From Reichenbachiella carrageenanivorans (GTDB lineage: Bacteria; Bacteroidota; Bacteroidia; Cytophagales; Cyclobacteriaceae), in assembly GCF_025639805.1 (NCBI RefSeq), contig NZ_CP106735.1, positions 4,063,501 through 4,127,500 on the forward strand: a DNA stretch of 64,000 bases, read 5' to 3'. The translations under genes were made by a program, and so were the position numbers. The notes beneath the pieces were generated by a model, which was not told where the DNA came from, searched no databases, and saw only the letters and a list, made by a program, of their open reading frames with translations. Within the stretch, counting starts at the first letter, position 1, and each line of letters opens with the position of its first letter. This document shows positions 35,609-44,638 of this stretch, one piece after another.

Positions 35609-36742
35609 CTAAAGCTTGATACCCAGCATACATTTAGAATTATCTCCGCTGAGTTTTTCATTGATATGATTAGCCTGTTCTGCGAGAGGCAGTTTGGAGT
35701 AGCCTTTGAGCATTTGCAAAAAGTTTTTGCCTTCTACTGTAGGATCATCTGAAGGGATAATCTGATTGATCATTTCTTTAGAGATCAGATAGAGTGTAGA
35801 TATGTTTTCAAAAGTTTTTTGTTCTACGCTCCCATCAAAATCATTGAGATCGATACTTTCCGTAGAGCCTTTTACTGACTTTAGTTCCCCGTCGCCTAGC
35901 GCACAATAAATGTCTTGATTAGCTCCAGCATATGACACCTTTTTGGCTTTCTGATCAACCGTCACTACTGCAATATCAAATGAGCCTATATCTCCATGAG
36001 CACCAAATCTTGTTTTGATTTTCGCAGCAAGTTTCTTAATAATTTCAGCACTTTTCAGCACGCCGTCTTTGTATATCAACTCGGTCAAACTCATATTGAT
36101 GTATGAATTTAAAGCCATGGCATTCATTTTACACTTAGCACCATTATAAAACGCTGTGATCGCTTTGTCGTTTGAATGACCAAACCAATAACCATGCTGA
36201 TTAGATTGGTTTTTATCATAGACGACAAAACCATCGCTATAAATATTTACAAGATCATTTTCATTTGGCAGAAAAGAGAACACCAAATCCGCCACGTCTA
36301 TACCGTCTTTTCCTGTTTTAGCTTTGTCTTGTTTGCTTTTCTTTTCGAGTGCCTTATCAAACTCAACTTTGAGCTGATCTCTGTCCCATGGTTTAACCAA
36401 ATATTTGTCAAGTCCAAATTCATTCACAGCTCTTATAATGGCTCCTATATCGCTAAACCCAGTCATGATCATACGCACAATACTCGGGTGCTTAGGTACG
36501 ATCTTCGCCAACAAATCCACGCCTGACATGCGAGGCATTTGCTGATCTGTAATGATTAGATCTACTTTTTTTTCATTGAGAATTTCTAAGGCGTCAAAAC
36601 CATTCAAAGAGGTGTATACATTGTAATCTCTTTTGAAAGCATGCTGAAAAATCCTAAGATTGACTGGCTCATCGTCCACATACAGAATGCTATATTTTTT
36701 GACGGATTCTTTTCTTTGCGGACGTTGTAATACTAATTCCAT
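35609..36742 (-). CDS. Response regulator fused to a degenerate SpoIIE/PP2C domain
   Basis: 377 residues. The receiver (about 16-135) has the acidic pair Asp23-Asp24, Asp66 (IITDQQMPRMSG) and YLVKPWDR. The remainder follows the SpoIIE/PP2C pattern of strands (FDIAVVTVDQKAKKVSYAGANQDIYC, GKNFLQMLKGY), yet the metal-binding acids are replaced: DGMDIA is GSFDIA, the SDG turn is SKE, and the DD(I/M) end is KCM. It is therefore probably a receiver-controlled pseudophosphatase that binds rather than dephosphorylates. The kinase gene ends 1 bp upstream. The degeneracy was judged by eye. Confidence 0.85.
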   Translation of the reverse strand: MELVLQRPQRKESVKKYSILYVDDEPVNLRIFQHAFKRDYNVYTSLNGFDALEILNEKKVDLIITDQQMPRMSGVDLLAKIVPKHPSIVRMIMTGFSDIGAIIRAVNEFGLDKYLVKPWDRDQLKVEFDKALEKKSKQDKAKTGKDGIDVADLVFSFLPNENDLVNIYSDGFVVYDKNQSNQHGYWFGHSNDKAITAFYNGAKCKMNAMALNSYINMSLTELIYKDGVLKSAEIIKKLAAKIKTRFGAHGDIGSFDIAVVTVDQKAKKVSYAGANQDIYCALGDGELKSVKGSTESIDLNDFDGSVEQKTFENISTLYLISKEMINQIIPSDDPTVEGKNFLQMLKGYSKLPLAEQANHINEKLSGDNSKCMLGIKL

Positions 36743-36743
36743 A

Positions 36744-39461
36744 CTAACCTAATTTCAAGTTTTCCTCTGCTAAAATTTTATCATCCACTTCAAGCTTCTT
36801 GGGCAAGTTGATAATAAAAGTGGTTCCCACACCCATTTTACTTTCTACTCGTATTTTACCATGATGCTTTTCTATGATACCATGTGAAATGGACAGCCCT
36901 AATCCAGTTCCTTTTCCTATTTCTTTTGTCGTAAAGAAAGGATCAAAAATTTTGGCTTTTACCTCCTCTGGCATACCAGTACCATTGTCGGATATTCTAA
37001 TCTCAATTGTATCATCACTCAAGTTGATGGTTTGAATTTTAATCTCGCCATTTTCGTCTAATGCGTCTATGGCATTGTTTATTAAATTGACAAAGACTTG
37101 ATTTAACTGACCTGGAAAACATTGAATTTGAGGCAATGTATCATCCATTTCTTTTACTATCTCTGCTTTGTTTTTGTATTTATTCTTCAAAATCAACAAA
37201 GCCGAATCAAAGCTTTCGTTGATATCAGTTTCTTTGACTTCGGCTTCATCATGTCTTGAAAAGCTCCTCAGACCGTTTACGATTTCTGTAATTCTAAGAA
37301 TTCCATAACGCACATCTTCGAGCAATTCTTGACTAGAGTCCTGAAGTTCTTTGAGCAAATCTTCGTCTTCTTCCATGACGGCAGCATACTTCTTGATTTC
37401 CTCCAAAGTATCCAAGGACAATACCTTTTGATAGTTTTCTAGGAAGCTATCCATTTCTCCAAAGTTCTTGGTAAGCGACTGAACGCCACTAGAAACAAAA
37501 TTAATAGGGTTGTTAATTTCGTGAGCAATTCCTGCAGTCAACAGACCAAGTGACGACATTTTTTCTGCTTGTACCAAATGCACTTGTGTATTCTTTAGAT
37601 CTAGGTTGGTTTTTTCTAATTGCTCTTTGATCGCTTGCTCCTTTTTGAGCAGTATCTTTAAATTAACGTGTGCTTTTTTCAACTTATTGTTCATGGCCAA
37701 CATAGCTTCAGAGCTTTTCTTAAGCTGGATATTTCTATTCAGAATGGTCTTTTGCTGCTCAGCTAAGTTTTGGTTTTGCTCACGGATCGTCTTGCTGTTG
37801 TTGTATGTCCGGAAGAAGGCTACGGTCAGAATAGCCAAAATCAGCACGGTAGCTCCTATGGCTATAAAATATAGCATACGAGCCTGACGGTCACTTTCTA
37901 TTTTTTGAGACTGTAGTTCTGTTTGCTGTCTTAAAATTTTACGTTCCTTCTCTAGAAGTTGTAATTCTTTTGCTCGCTCCTCTTCACTTAGCTTTTGAAG
38001 TTCTGATGCGATCTGTAGCCTTTCCAATTCAGCTTCTCTGGTGCTGGCTTCATTGGTTTTTTCTGTGATCAATAATTCTTGTTTGGCACGCTCTGCTACA
38101 AGTTTCTCTTTTTGTAACTCCTGAGCCTGCAACCTAGCTTGTTGCTCTATAATTTCAATATCCTTTAGTTTTTGCTGTGCCTTCAAGCGCTCTCTTTCCT
38201 GAGCTAATTTTCTGTTTTCGGAAGTAGAAATTCTCGCTCTTGCTTCTTGCTCATAGCTTTCTGCTAGGTTTTCTTTAGCTCTAGATAGTTTCGAAGTAAT
38301 CCGATCTGGATCACCTAGCTGCAGTTTTACGGCCTCATATAGTGTCCTATATTTGGCCTCTTGATCTGTATTCCCTTTTTCTTGATTTACGTCCGCCAGC
38401 ATCCGATACGTATCTAGCAGGGTGATTCTAATGTTTTTTTCAATACCAATATCCTCGGCTTTTTCGAGGTTATTGGAGGCGGCTCTCAAATCAGCTCGAT
38501 CAATCGCCAGCTGTGCCATCTGATTATAATTACGACCAATTCCTTCGTAATTGCGCTTTTTTTCATTGGATTCTAGTGCTTTTTCAAAATACTCTAAAGC
38601 CCTACTGAAATTCTCGTTGCCTGCATATGCTTTGGCAAGAGTTTCAAGCGAAATGGTATTCTGCCCGTCTATACTCACCGAGATATTGGCAAATTTTAGT
38701 GCGTTCTTATCATCACCTGTTTTGATAAATTGTAATGCTAAATTCCGTGTGGTGTTGGCTAGGTTTACATTATCTCCTTTATCCTTAATCCTATCATAGT
38801 AGGACAATCCATACTTGGTAGCCTGCTCTGCATGGTTGATTTTGATATTGTCTAAAAAAAGCTGCTTTTGAGCTGTACTGATGTAAGAGTACAAACTTTC
38901 ATTAATGGCTAGCTTCAACAAGGATTCAAAAGTAGAGATGGATTTGGTAAGCTGATTGGAATTGCTATAGTTGAGACCTAAAGCTTGGATAGCATTTGCT
39001 TTTTCTCTCCTCCTCCCTAAGTTTTCAAAATTATCAATGGCACGTTGATAGTAATCGCTTGCCTTGTCGTAAGCCCCCATATCAGAATAAGTATCGGCTA
39101 GAGCCAAATTGCCTCGTCCCAAATTCACTTGATCATCTTGGCGTTCTGCTGTGAGGATAATAGATAAAAAAGACGAAACCGCATTTTTATAATCTTTCTT
39201 GGTCAGGTAAATCTCCCCAATCACTTCTTTGAATTGAATGATCAGTTCTTGATTGCCTAAGCTTTCTGCCTGATCTAAACCCAACAGTGCATGGCCAATG
39301 GCTCCTTCTAGATTCCCCCTTCTTTGATTGTATTTGGTTTTTTCGAGTAGTGAAGCAGCTTCTGTATAGCTGGCTTGCTGCGCATACACAGTCGTGCAGA
39401 CTGACATGACTAGCATTATTAGTAGAACCGCCGTATTTCTCATAACTATAAACTGCTTCAT
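36744..39461 (-). CDS. TPR-type sensor histidine kinase
   Basis: 905 residues from the ATG of MKQFIVMRNTAVLL; a TTG six codons earlier is a weaker start. Signal peptide to about 28 (TTVYAQ), then periplasmic TPRs (about 35-395), a long coiled coil rich in Glu/Arg/Lys/Gln (about 395-525), one transmembrane helix (about 530-555, LYFIAIGATVLILAILTVAFF), another coiled coil, HisKA (LLTAGIAHEINNPINF) and HATPase_c (NLINNAIDAL, DNGTGM, GTGLGLSISHGIIEKHHG). The signal is unknown; TPRs suggest a protein or peptide ligand. The response regulator with the pseudophosphatase is its neighbour. Confidence 0.93.
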   Translation of the reverse strand: MKQFIVMRNTAVLLIMLVMSVCTTVYAQQASYTEAASLLEKTKYNQRRGNLEGAIGHALLGLDQAESLGNQELIIQFKEVIGEIYLTKKDYKNAVSSFLSIILTAERQDDQVNLGRGNLALADTYSDMGAYDKASDYYQRAIDNFENLGRRREKANAIQALGLNYSNSNQLTKSISTFESLLKLAINESLYSYISTAQKQLFLDNIKINHAEQATKYGLSYYDRIKDKGDNVNLANTTRNLALQFIKTGDDKNALKFANISVSIDGQNTISLETLAKAYAGNENFSRALEYFEKALESNEKKRNYEGIGRNYNQMAQLAIDRADLRAASNNLEKAEDIGIEKNIRITLLDTYRMLADVNQEKGNTDQEAKYRTLYEAVKLQLGDPDRITSKLSRAKENLAESYEQEARARISTSENRKLAQERERLKAQQKLKDIEIIEQQARLQAQELQKEKLVAERAKQELLITEKTNEASTREAELERLQIASELQKLSEEERAKELQLLEKERKILRQQTELQSQKIESDRQARMLYFIAIGATVLILAILTVAFFRTYNNSKTIREQNQNLAEQQKTILNRNIQLKKSSEAMLAMNNKLKKAHVNLKILLKKEQAIKEQLEKTNLDLKNTQVHLVQAEKMSSLGLLTAGIAHEINNPINFVSSGVQSLTKNFGEMDSFLENYQKVLSLDTLEEIKKYAAVMEEDEDLLKELQDSSQELLEDVRYGILRITEIVNGLRSFSRHDEAEVKETDINESFDSALLILKNKYKNKAEIVKEMDDTLPQIQCFPGQLNQVFVNLINNAIDALDENGEIKIQTINLSDDTIEIRISDNGTGMPEEVKAKIFDPFFTTKEIGKGTGLGLSISHGIIEKHHGKIRVESKMGVGTTFIINLPKKLEVDDKILAEENLKLG

Positions 39462-39846
39462 GATTCTTTTACGAATCAACTTGTAGGATTTTTCAGCACT
39501 CAGTTGAATATCAATTTTCTAATATTCTTCCAACCTCCTTTGACTTTACAAGTATGATCTTTTTAATGAAATTTCAAAAAGATTACAGACAATATATAGT
39601 CAAATTTCGACCAATTAAAGGAAAACATCTATGAAAAAACTAAGTGACAGCTATTTGTTAAATCTTTAATTATTTACTTCAAAAAAGTAACTTGTATTTT
39701 TCCAACATTTAATATTACTCTTAACCAGACATGTCTTATCCCCATTACACTATCATCTGATTTTCATTCCTCAAAAGCCGTATTGAAAGGTTTTTGATTT
39801 GTTGCTTATTCGAGTTATGTTTATTGTCTCTAACTAACTATAAACT
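39462..39846. other. Divergent intergenic region, AT-rich
   Basis: 385 bp between the divergent TPR kinase gene and the secreted 174-aa gene. It must contain both promoters, but I find no exact TAnnTTTG box. No ORF with coding character and no strong hairpin was seen. Confidence 0.5.
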
Positions 39847-40371
39847 ATGAAACATATCTTAATTCTAACGCTTGTACTCTCTAGTTACAGTTTTTCACTT
39901 CAAGCCCAAAATGAGTCTGAAGACATCACCAAAATCATCGATGAACTGACTATAAAGTGGGATAAAGAAGCCGTCAATTTAGAAAAATACGAAGGACTCA
40001 AAGAATACTGTCAAAACAGGACATATCGTGTAGAGATGGTCAAACTATTAAACAAAATCCACCATTACGACACTGTGCTGTATCAAACAGTAAAAGCGAA
40101 ATTCGACTCAGATAGTAATCCTGAGGCGAAAGCTACTCTCAATGACATAGAGCACGTAGAAGAAAAATACACAACCAAAAATTTCTTAGATTTCTTACAC
40201 ATGGAATGCAACAAGTTCAATGACGTGGAGAAAAACTACGGTAAAAAAGGTGGTAATAAATACCTGAAAGAAGTCTCCTCGCTAGAAGACGAAGCAGGCA
40301 AATACATAAAAGTAATTACGCAAAGAATAGACCTGATAGATGAGCACATGCATCACCTGACTGGTATCTAA
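39847..40371 (+). CDS. Secreted helical protein of unknown function
   Basis: 174 residues with a signal peptide (1-20, ending FSLQAQ). The mature part is strongly helical and charged: DITKIIDELTIKWDKEAVNLEKYEGLKEYCQN, VEMVKLLNKIHHYDTVLYQTVKAKF, YLKEVSSLEDEAGKYIKVITQRIDLI. There are two Cys (CQNR and MECNK) that could form a disulfide. I recognise no family. It is monocistronic and followed by a clear terminator at 40424. Confidence 0.72.
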   Translation: MKHILILTLVLSSYSFSLQAQNESEDITKIIDELTIKWDKEAVNLEKYEGLKEYCQNRTYRVEMVKLLNKIHHYDTVLYQTVKAKFDSDSNPEAKATLNDIEHVEEKYTTKNFLDFLHMECNKFNDVEKNYGKKGGNKYLKEVSSLEDEAGKYIKVITQRIDLIDEHMHHLTGI

Positions 40372-40423
40372 ATACTCCAAACAGAGACTAACCAGTCCTA
40401 AAAAGCGTTACAGTTTTTAGGGT

Positions 40424-40461
40424 AAAAAAATAGCATTGGGTTTATACCTGATGCTATTTTT
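40424..40461 (+). terminator. Intrinsic terminator
   Basis: AAAAATAGCATTGGGT pairs with ACCTGATGCTATTTTT (11 pairs, two mismatches, three pairs), followed by TTGTTTT. It follows the secreted 174-aa gene. Confidence 0.75.
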
Positions 40462-40616
40462 GTTTTACAATCCCTATGAGCACCCTCAATCTAATATGCT
40501 TCTTGAACCAAAGAGTAATTTTAAAGTGCAATTAACAAATCAATTCTTTTGGTCTTCTTTCTCTACATTATGTTTTTTGTAACATTATTTTAGGACAAGA
40601 AAATTCTTAAACAAGA

Positions 40617-40651
40617 AAAAGAGGATCAACCCAATGGATCGATCCTCTTTT
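40617..40651 (-). terminator. Intrinsic terminator of the giant surface-protein gene
   Basis: AAAAGAGGATC pairs with GATCCTCTTTT around a 13-nt loop that itself contains a GGATC repeat. T-runs flank it on the minus strand. It lies 28 bp beyond the stop of the gene at 40679-44602; the 307-bp gap to the previous gene holds only this and the terminator at 40424. Confidence 0.75.
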
Positions 40652-40678
40652 CTATATTTTCTTTAACCTAAAAAACTA

Positions 40679-43600
40679 CTACTCTTTGATAAACTTCAAT
40701 TGTAGTGTTTGGGTTTCTAGTTGCATACGCACAAAATAAATCCCGCTACGTAGCGATCGCAAATCAACTTTAATCTCTCGATCCATCTGATTAATTAAAG
40801 AAATCATCTCCTGACCTTGAAGGTTCACGATACTGAGTTGTCCAGCTGTCCAAACACTAGGCAAACCAATCGTCAGTTCGTCTCTGGCAGGCACTGGATA
40901 GATGCGCACCTCAGCCAATTCATCCCCCAAGCCTAGTATAGATACCTCTACATCCAGTGTAGATGAGGTCGTGCTACAGCCCAAGTCTGACTGCACGGTC
41001 ACTTTATAAGTTCCGCTTTCGGTAGGCTCGTAGGTGGCTCCTGTAGCTCCGCTGATCTCGGTATCGCCTTCGTACCAGGTATAGCTATAACCTGCCACTT
41101 CAGTCACCTTCAGTTCATCCCCCTCTTGGGTCAGATCGGCACTTGGAAGGGGGTTGAAAACCACACTGGTTTCGAACTTACTAGCAGTCGCGATATCCTG
41201 ACCATCTACACCTTCTACAAATACGGTGGTAGCAGTAGTCGCTTCAAAAGTGCTTCCTCCTGCTTGTAGCAACTGATCGGAGGCATCGTACCAATTGTAA
41301 TCGAAAGCTCCACTTGCTACTACTGACGAACTGCCCCCCTCACAGCCCGAAGTCTGAGTCAAAGTCACGGCAACATCATAACTCAGCGTTTGCACATCGA
41401 GATAGAGAGTATCTCTGGCAAAGCTACCTCCTACATCTGTAGATTTATAAACGACCTTAGACAAACCAACATGGGCTTCATCTGGAGTTCCCGACACTGT
41501 ACCGTCTACTTCTGTCATCCAATCTGGCAATACTTCTACCGAATAGCTCAGCACGTCCGCCTGATCTATATCCATGAAGTTGCTCGCAGGGAAATCATAG
41601 CTAAATGCACTACCAGCATAGATGATACGTCTACCTGCTTTTTGAACTCTGATCGGTGCATCATTTATATTCACAATATCAAAATCGAAAGTAGTACTTA
41701 TCGCACCTCCTAAATCTGATACTTTAACAGTGATCTGACCAGAACCTACATCCGAGTTGGTCGGCTTGCCGGTAAGTACAGTGCCCGACACCGTGATCCA
41801 ATCTGGCTTCTGCTCCACTACGTAAGTGAGCGCATCCCCTTCTTTGTCGCTAAACAAAGTGGCAAGATCTACACTATAATCTTCTTCTTGATCCAAATCC
41901 GAAAGCGACCCCACTAACTCTGGCAAGTCATTGACTGCTGTAATGTTAAGGTTGAAAGAGAGATCAGATGTATTTGTACCATCAGACACACTGGCTGTCA
42001 AGGATACGGCCCCATTCCTATCCGCCTCTGGCGCAATACTCACCAAATAGTAAGTGCCTTTGTCTTCCCATTGGATGTTGGCATCAGCTACCAAAGACTG
42101 ATTGGCAGAGGTGACAGCAAAACCAGAAAGTGTCTCCTGCTCTGCATCACTCACTTCGATCACCAAATGGCTTAGCACTCCGTCTTCTTTCACTTGCTGT
42201 GAAGCAATTGGAGAAATGACTGGCGCATCATTCACCGAGGCGATGTCTACATTTATCGTCTGGAGTACGCCTGGGCCAGTAGTGGTGCCTACCAAAACAA
42301 AATCTTCATTGCCGTACACATTGGGTTTACTATGGAGTGTCATGGTATGATTTACATTGTCAAATGTGATATCAAACAGGGTGTTGCCCAATGCAGACCC
42401 GCCAATGTCATCACGATCGATATAAGAAGTACCATCAGCGACCTTGAAAGCTGAAGTAATGTCTACGGTATATGTACCAAAATCCTCATCTAACACTATG
42501 TCAGCCATGCCTTGATCCACTTCAATATCCGATGCCGCTGGTCTTACATTAAAAAACACACTCTGAGCTATTTGATTTCCAGCTGGATCTTCAATGTAAA
42601 ATTTGATCGAACTAAAACCCCACTGATCTGCAATAGGCATAACAGTAGCTACTCCATTAGTAAATGAAACGGTTATTTTATCCGACACATCAGTAGAGTA
42701 GGTCAGCAAAGAATAATCCGTCTCTGCATCAAAAACATAATCACCCATATTGATCTTATACGCGACCCCATTCTCCACCAACGTCTGACTAGGCATAGTT
42801 TTGATAAATACTGGCTCATCATTCACTGCATCAAAAGTGACATTGAAGATCACTGGATTGGACAGAGCGTTTGAAGCTCCAGAGCCATCATCAGCGATGA
42901 CAGAAACCTCAGCAGTACCATAGGCATTTGGTTTAGGGATTACCTTCAAGGTATTGCCGACAAACTGAAGCGAAGCTAAAGCAGGATCGCTGATCGTACC
43001 TTGATAACTAAATATCTGAAAATCACTATCTACATCTGTAGCAGATAAGGCAATATCAATCGACTCATCTTCATCGACTGATTGATCACCAATGGCAGCC
43101 AACACTGGCTGATCATTGACGGGCGACACAGTGACCTGTAGCTGCTTCAGTATCAAGTATTTCTCTGAAGTTTCGAGTTCCTCTACCCACACTTTCACCA
43201 CTGCATTTCCATTGAAATCATCCAAGGCGGTCAAACGGAGTTTGCCTCCTTCGATACTTGCGCCCAAACCTGGATTCAACGACTCTGCTGATAATTTTAT
43301 TTCGTTATCAGGATCTGAATAGCTAAGTGTTACGTCCTTGGATGTACCTTCATTCAATTGCTGCGCTGGAATGCCTGCCAACTTTGGCACATCGTTTACT
43401 TCCTGAATTTGCATAGTAATGCCCCCTGATTCATAGCTATTTCTGACAGGATTGAATACCCTAAAAGCGAAATCATCTGTACCTCCCACATCACTCGTCG
43501 AGGTGTACTTGGCTTCCCATATTTTAATATTACCAGAAGACTCTACAAGTTTCACCTCTGACAATACACCTTTACTAGAATTTTTCGTCCATTCCACAGT

Positions 43601-44602
43601 AGGCATAGTACCAAAGCCTGCAAAATCTACAGCCACCAGCTTCACTATGACCGACTTATTTTCAGGCACGGTCATCTCACTGCCAATCACAAAATAGTCT
43701 CCATCTGCACTGGCCAAAACACGACCACCTGCAGCATTGTCTATGATGTATGAATTGAACGACGAGTAGCCATTAGGTGAAGTCACCAATACAGTCACCA
43801 GTACCTGATCTTCTGTAAACAAATACTCATTTGCTGTCTGATCTACACTAAATGCATACGAAGCCGACAAGCCATCAATCGTCCATTGAGATGCTTCGAT
43901 AGATCCTTGTTGTATGTTTACAAATTGAGGTGCCAAGGGATTGGACAGGTTGTAATAATTGACATCTACGCCATAGCTCGCATTGAACACCGTATCTGCG
44001 ATAGACACTGTAAAGGTATTGCTCGCTTTCGCTAAACTCGTGACTCCATGCGGGGTATCTTCCAATAGAAACTTGAAAGCGACCGTTGCCACATTGGAAG
44101 TCTCTGAAGTATTCACTTCAGAGACTTGAAAAGTCAAGGTATCTTCATACACCACATCTGGCAGCAAGCCAGGTATAGGAGTCAAGATCAGCTCATGGGT
44201 AGTCACTCCATCTGCTAGCGACAAGGTGCCATATTCGGGCTCTCTTATTACTTCGAAGGTGACTGGGGCACCTTCTGGATCATACCCATCTAGTGTCAGC
44301 ACCTCTCCTATCTCATGGTAAAACTGAACACTTGGAGATATGGCAATAGGCGCCTCATTGGGCGTGGGCATTTGCAATCCTCCAAATAAGTAGCCAATGG
44401 TACCCGTATAGTTGCCTCCTGCTATGCTCGCTCCTTTCACATACTGACCTGCTACTCCAAAAGTGGTGTAGCCGCCATTGGCTCCCCAGCTGGCTCCGAG
44501 TGCAGTACCTGATCTGAGTTGCAGGGTGTCTCCAGGCTCAGCCTGTACCACCGCCGCCATCAACAGGCTCAAACTCAATAGATAATATTTTATTGCTTTC
44601 AT
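40679..44602 (-). CDS. Giant T9SS type A cargo with cadherin/Ig-like repeats
   Basis: 1307 residues with a signal peptide (1-21, ending VVQAEP). About eight tandem beta-sandwich modules follow, each opening with a NDxPV/DAPV sequence (VNDQPVLAAIGDQSVDEDESIDIAL, VNDEPVFIKTMPSQTL, VNDAPVISPIASQQV, NDAPIRVQKAGRR). Near residue 1080-1190 are Ig/PKD-like sections for which the text GxGSSSVVASGAFDYNWYD gives the flavour. The end (about 1232-1307) is a type A sorting domain (EVRIYPVPARDELTIGLP, GIYFVRMQLETQTLQLKFIKE). A surface-exposed adhesin is the simplest reading. It starts 36 bp after the S74 gene stop, probably in the same operon. Confidence 0.9.
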   Translation of the reverse strand: MKAIKYYLLSLSLLMAAVVQAEPGDTLQLRSGTALGASWGANGGYTTFGVAGQYVKGASIAGGNYTGTIGYLFGGLQMPTPNEAPIAISPSVQFYHEIGEVLTLDGYDPEGAPVTFEVIREPEYGTLSLADGVTTHELILTPIPGLLPDVVYEDTLTFQVSEVNTSETSNVATVAFKFLLEDTPHGVTSLAKASNTFTVSIADTVFNASYGVDVNYYNLSNPLAPQFVNIQQGSIEASQWTIDGLSASYAFSVDQTANEYLFTEDQVLVTVLVTSPNGYSSFNSYIIDNAAGGRVLASADGDYFVIGSEMTVPENKSVIVKLVAVDFAGFGTMPTVEWTKNSSKGVLSEVKLVESSGNIKIWEAKYTSTSDVGGTDDFAFRVFNPVRNSYESGGITMQIQEVNDVPKLAGIPAQQLNEGTSKDVTLSYSDPDNEIKLSAESLNPGLGASIEGGKLRLTALDDFNGNAVVKVWVEELETSEKYLILKQLQVTVSPVNDQPVLAAIGDQSVDEDESIDIALSATDVDSDFQIFSYQGTISDPALASLQFVGNTLKVIPKPNAYGTAEVSVIADDGSGASNALSNPVIFNVTFDAVNDEPVFIKTMPSQTLVENGVAYKINMGDYVFDAETDYSLLTYSTDVSDKITVSFTNGVATVMPIADQWGFSSIKFYIEDPAGNQIAQSVFFNVRPAASDIEVDQGMADIVLDEDFGTYTVDITSAFKVADGTSYIDRDDIGGSALGNTLFDITFDNVNHTMTLHSKPNVYGNEDFVLVGTTTGPGVLQTINVDIASVNDAPVISPIASQQVKEDGVLSHLVIEVSDAEQETLSGFAVTSANQSLVADANIQWEDKGTYYLVSIAPEADRNGAVSLTASVSDGTNTSDLSFNLNITAVNDLPELVGSLSDLDQEEDYSVDLATLFSDKEGDALTYVVEQKPDWITVSGTVLTGKPTNSDVGSGQITVKVSDLGGAISTTFDFDIVNINDAPIRVQKAGRRIIYAGSAFSYDFPASNFMDIDQADVLSYSVEVLPDWMTEVDGTVSGTPDEAHVGLSKVVYKSTDVGGSFARDTLYLDVQTLSYDVAVTLTQTSGCEGGSSSVVASGAFDYNWYDASDQLLQAGGSTFEATTATTVFVEGVDGQDIATASKFETSVVFNPLPSADLTQEGDELKVTEVAGYSYTWYEGDTEISGATGATYEPTESGTYKVTVQSDLGCSTTSSTLDVEVSILGLGDELAEVRIYPVPARDELTIGLPSVWTAGQLSIVNLQGQEMISLINQMDREIKVDLRSLRSGIYFVRMQLETQTLQLKFIKE

Positions 44603-44638
44603 GTTTTTCGTGTTTTAGTTCAACAATCAAACAATCGC

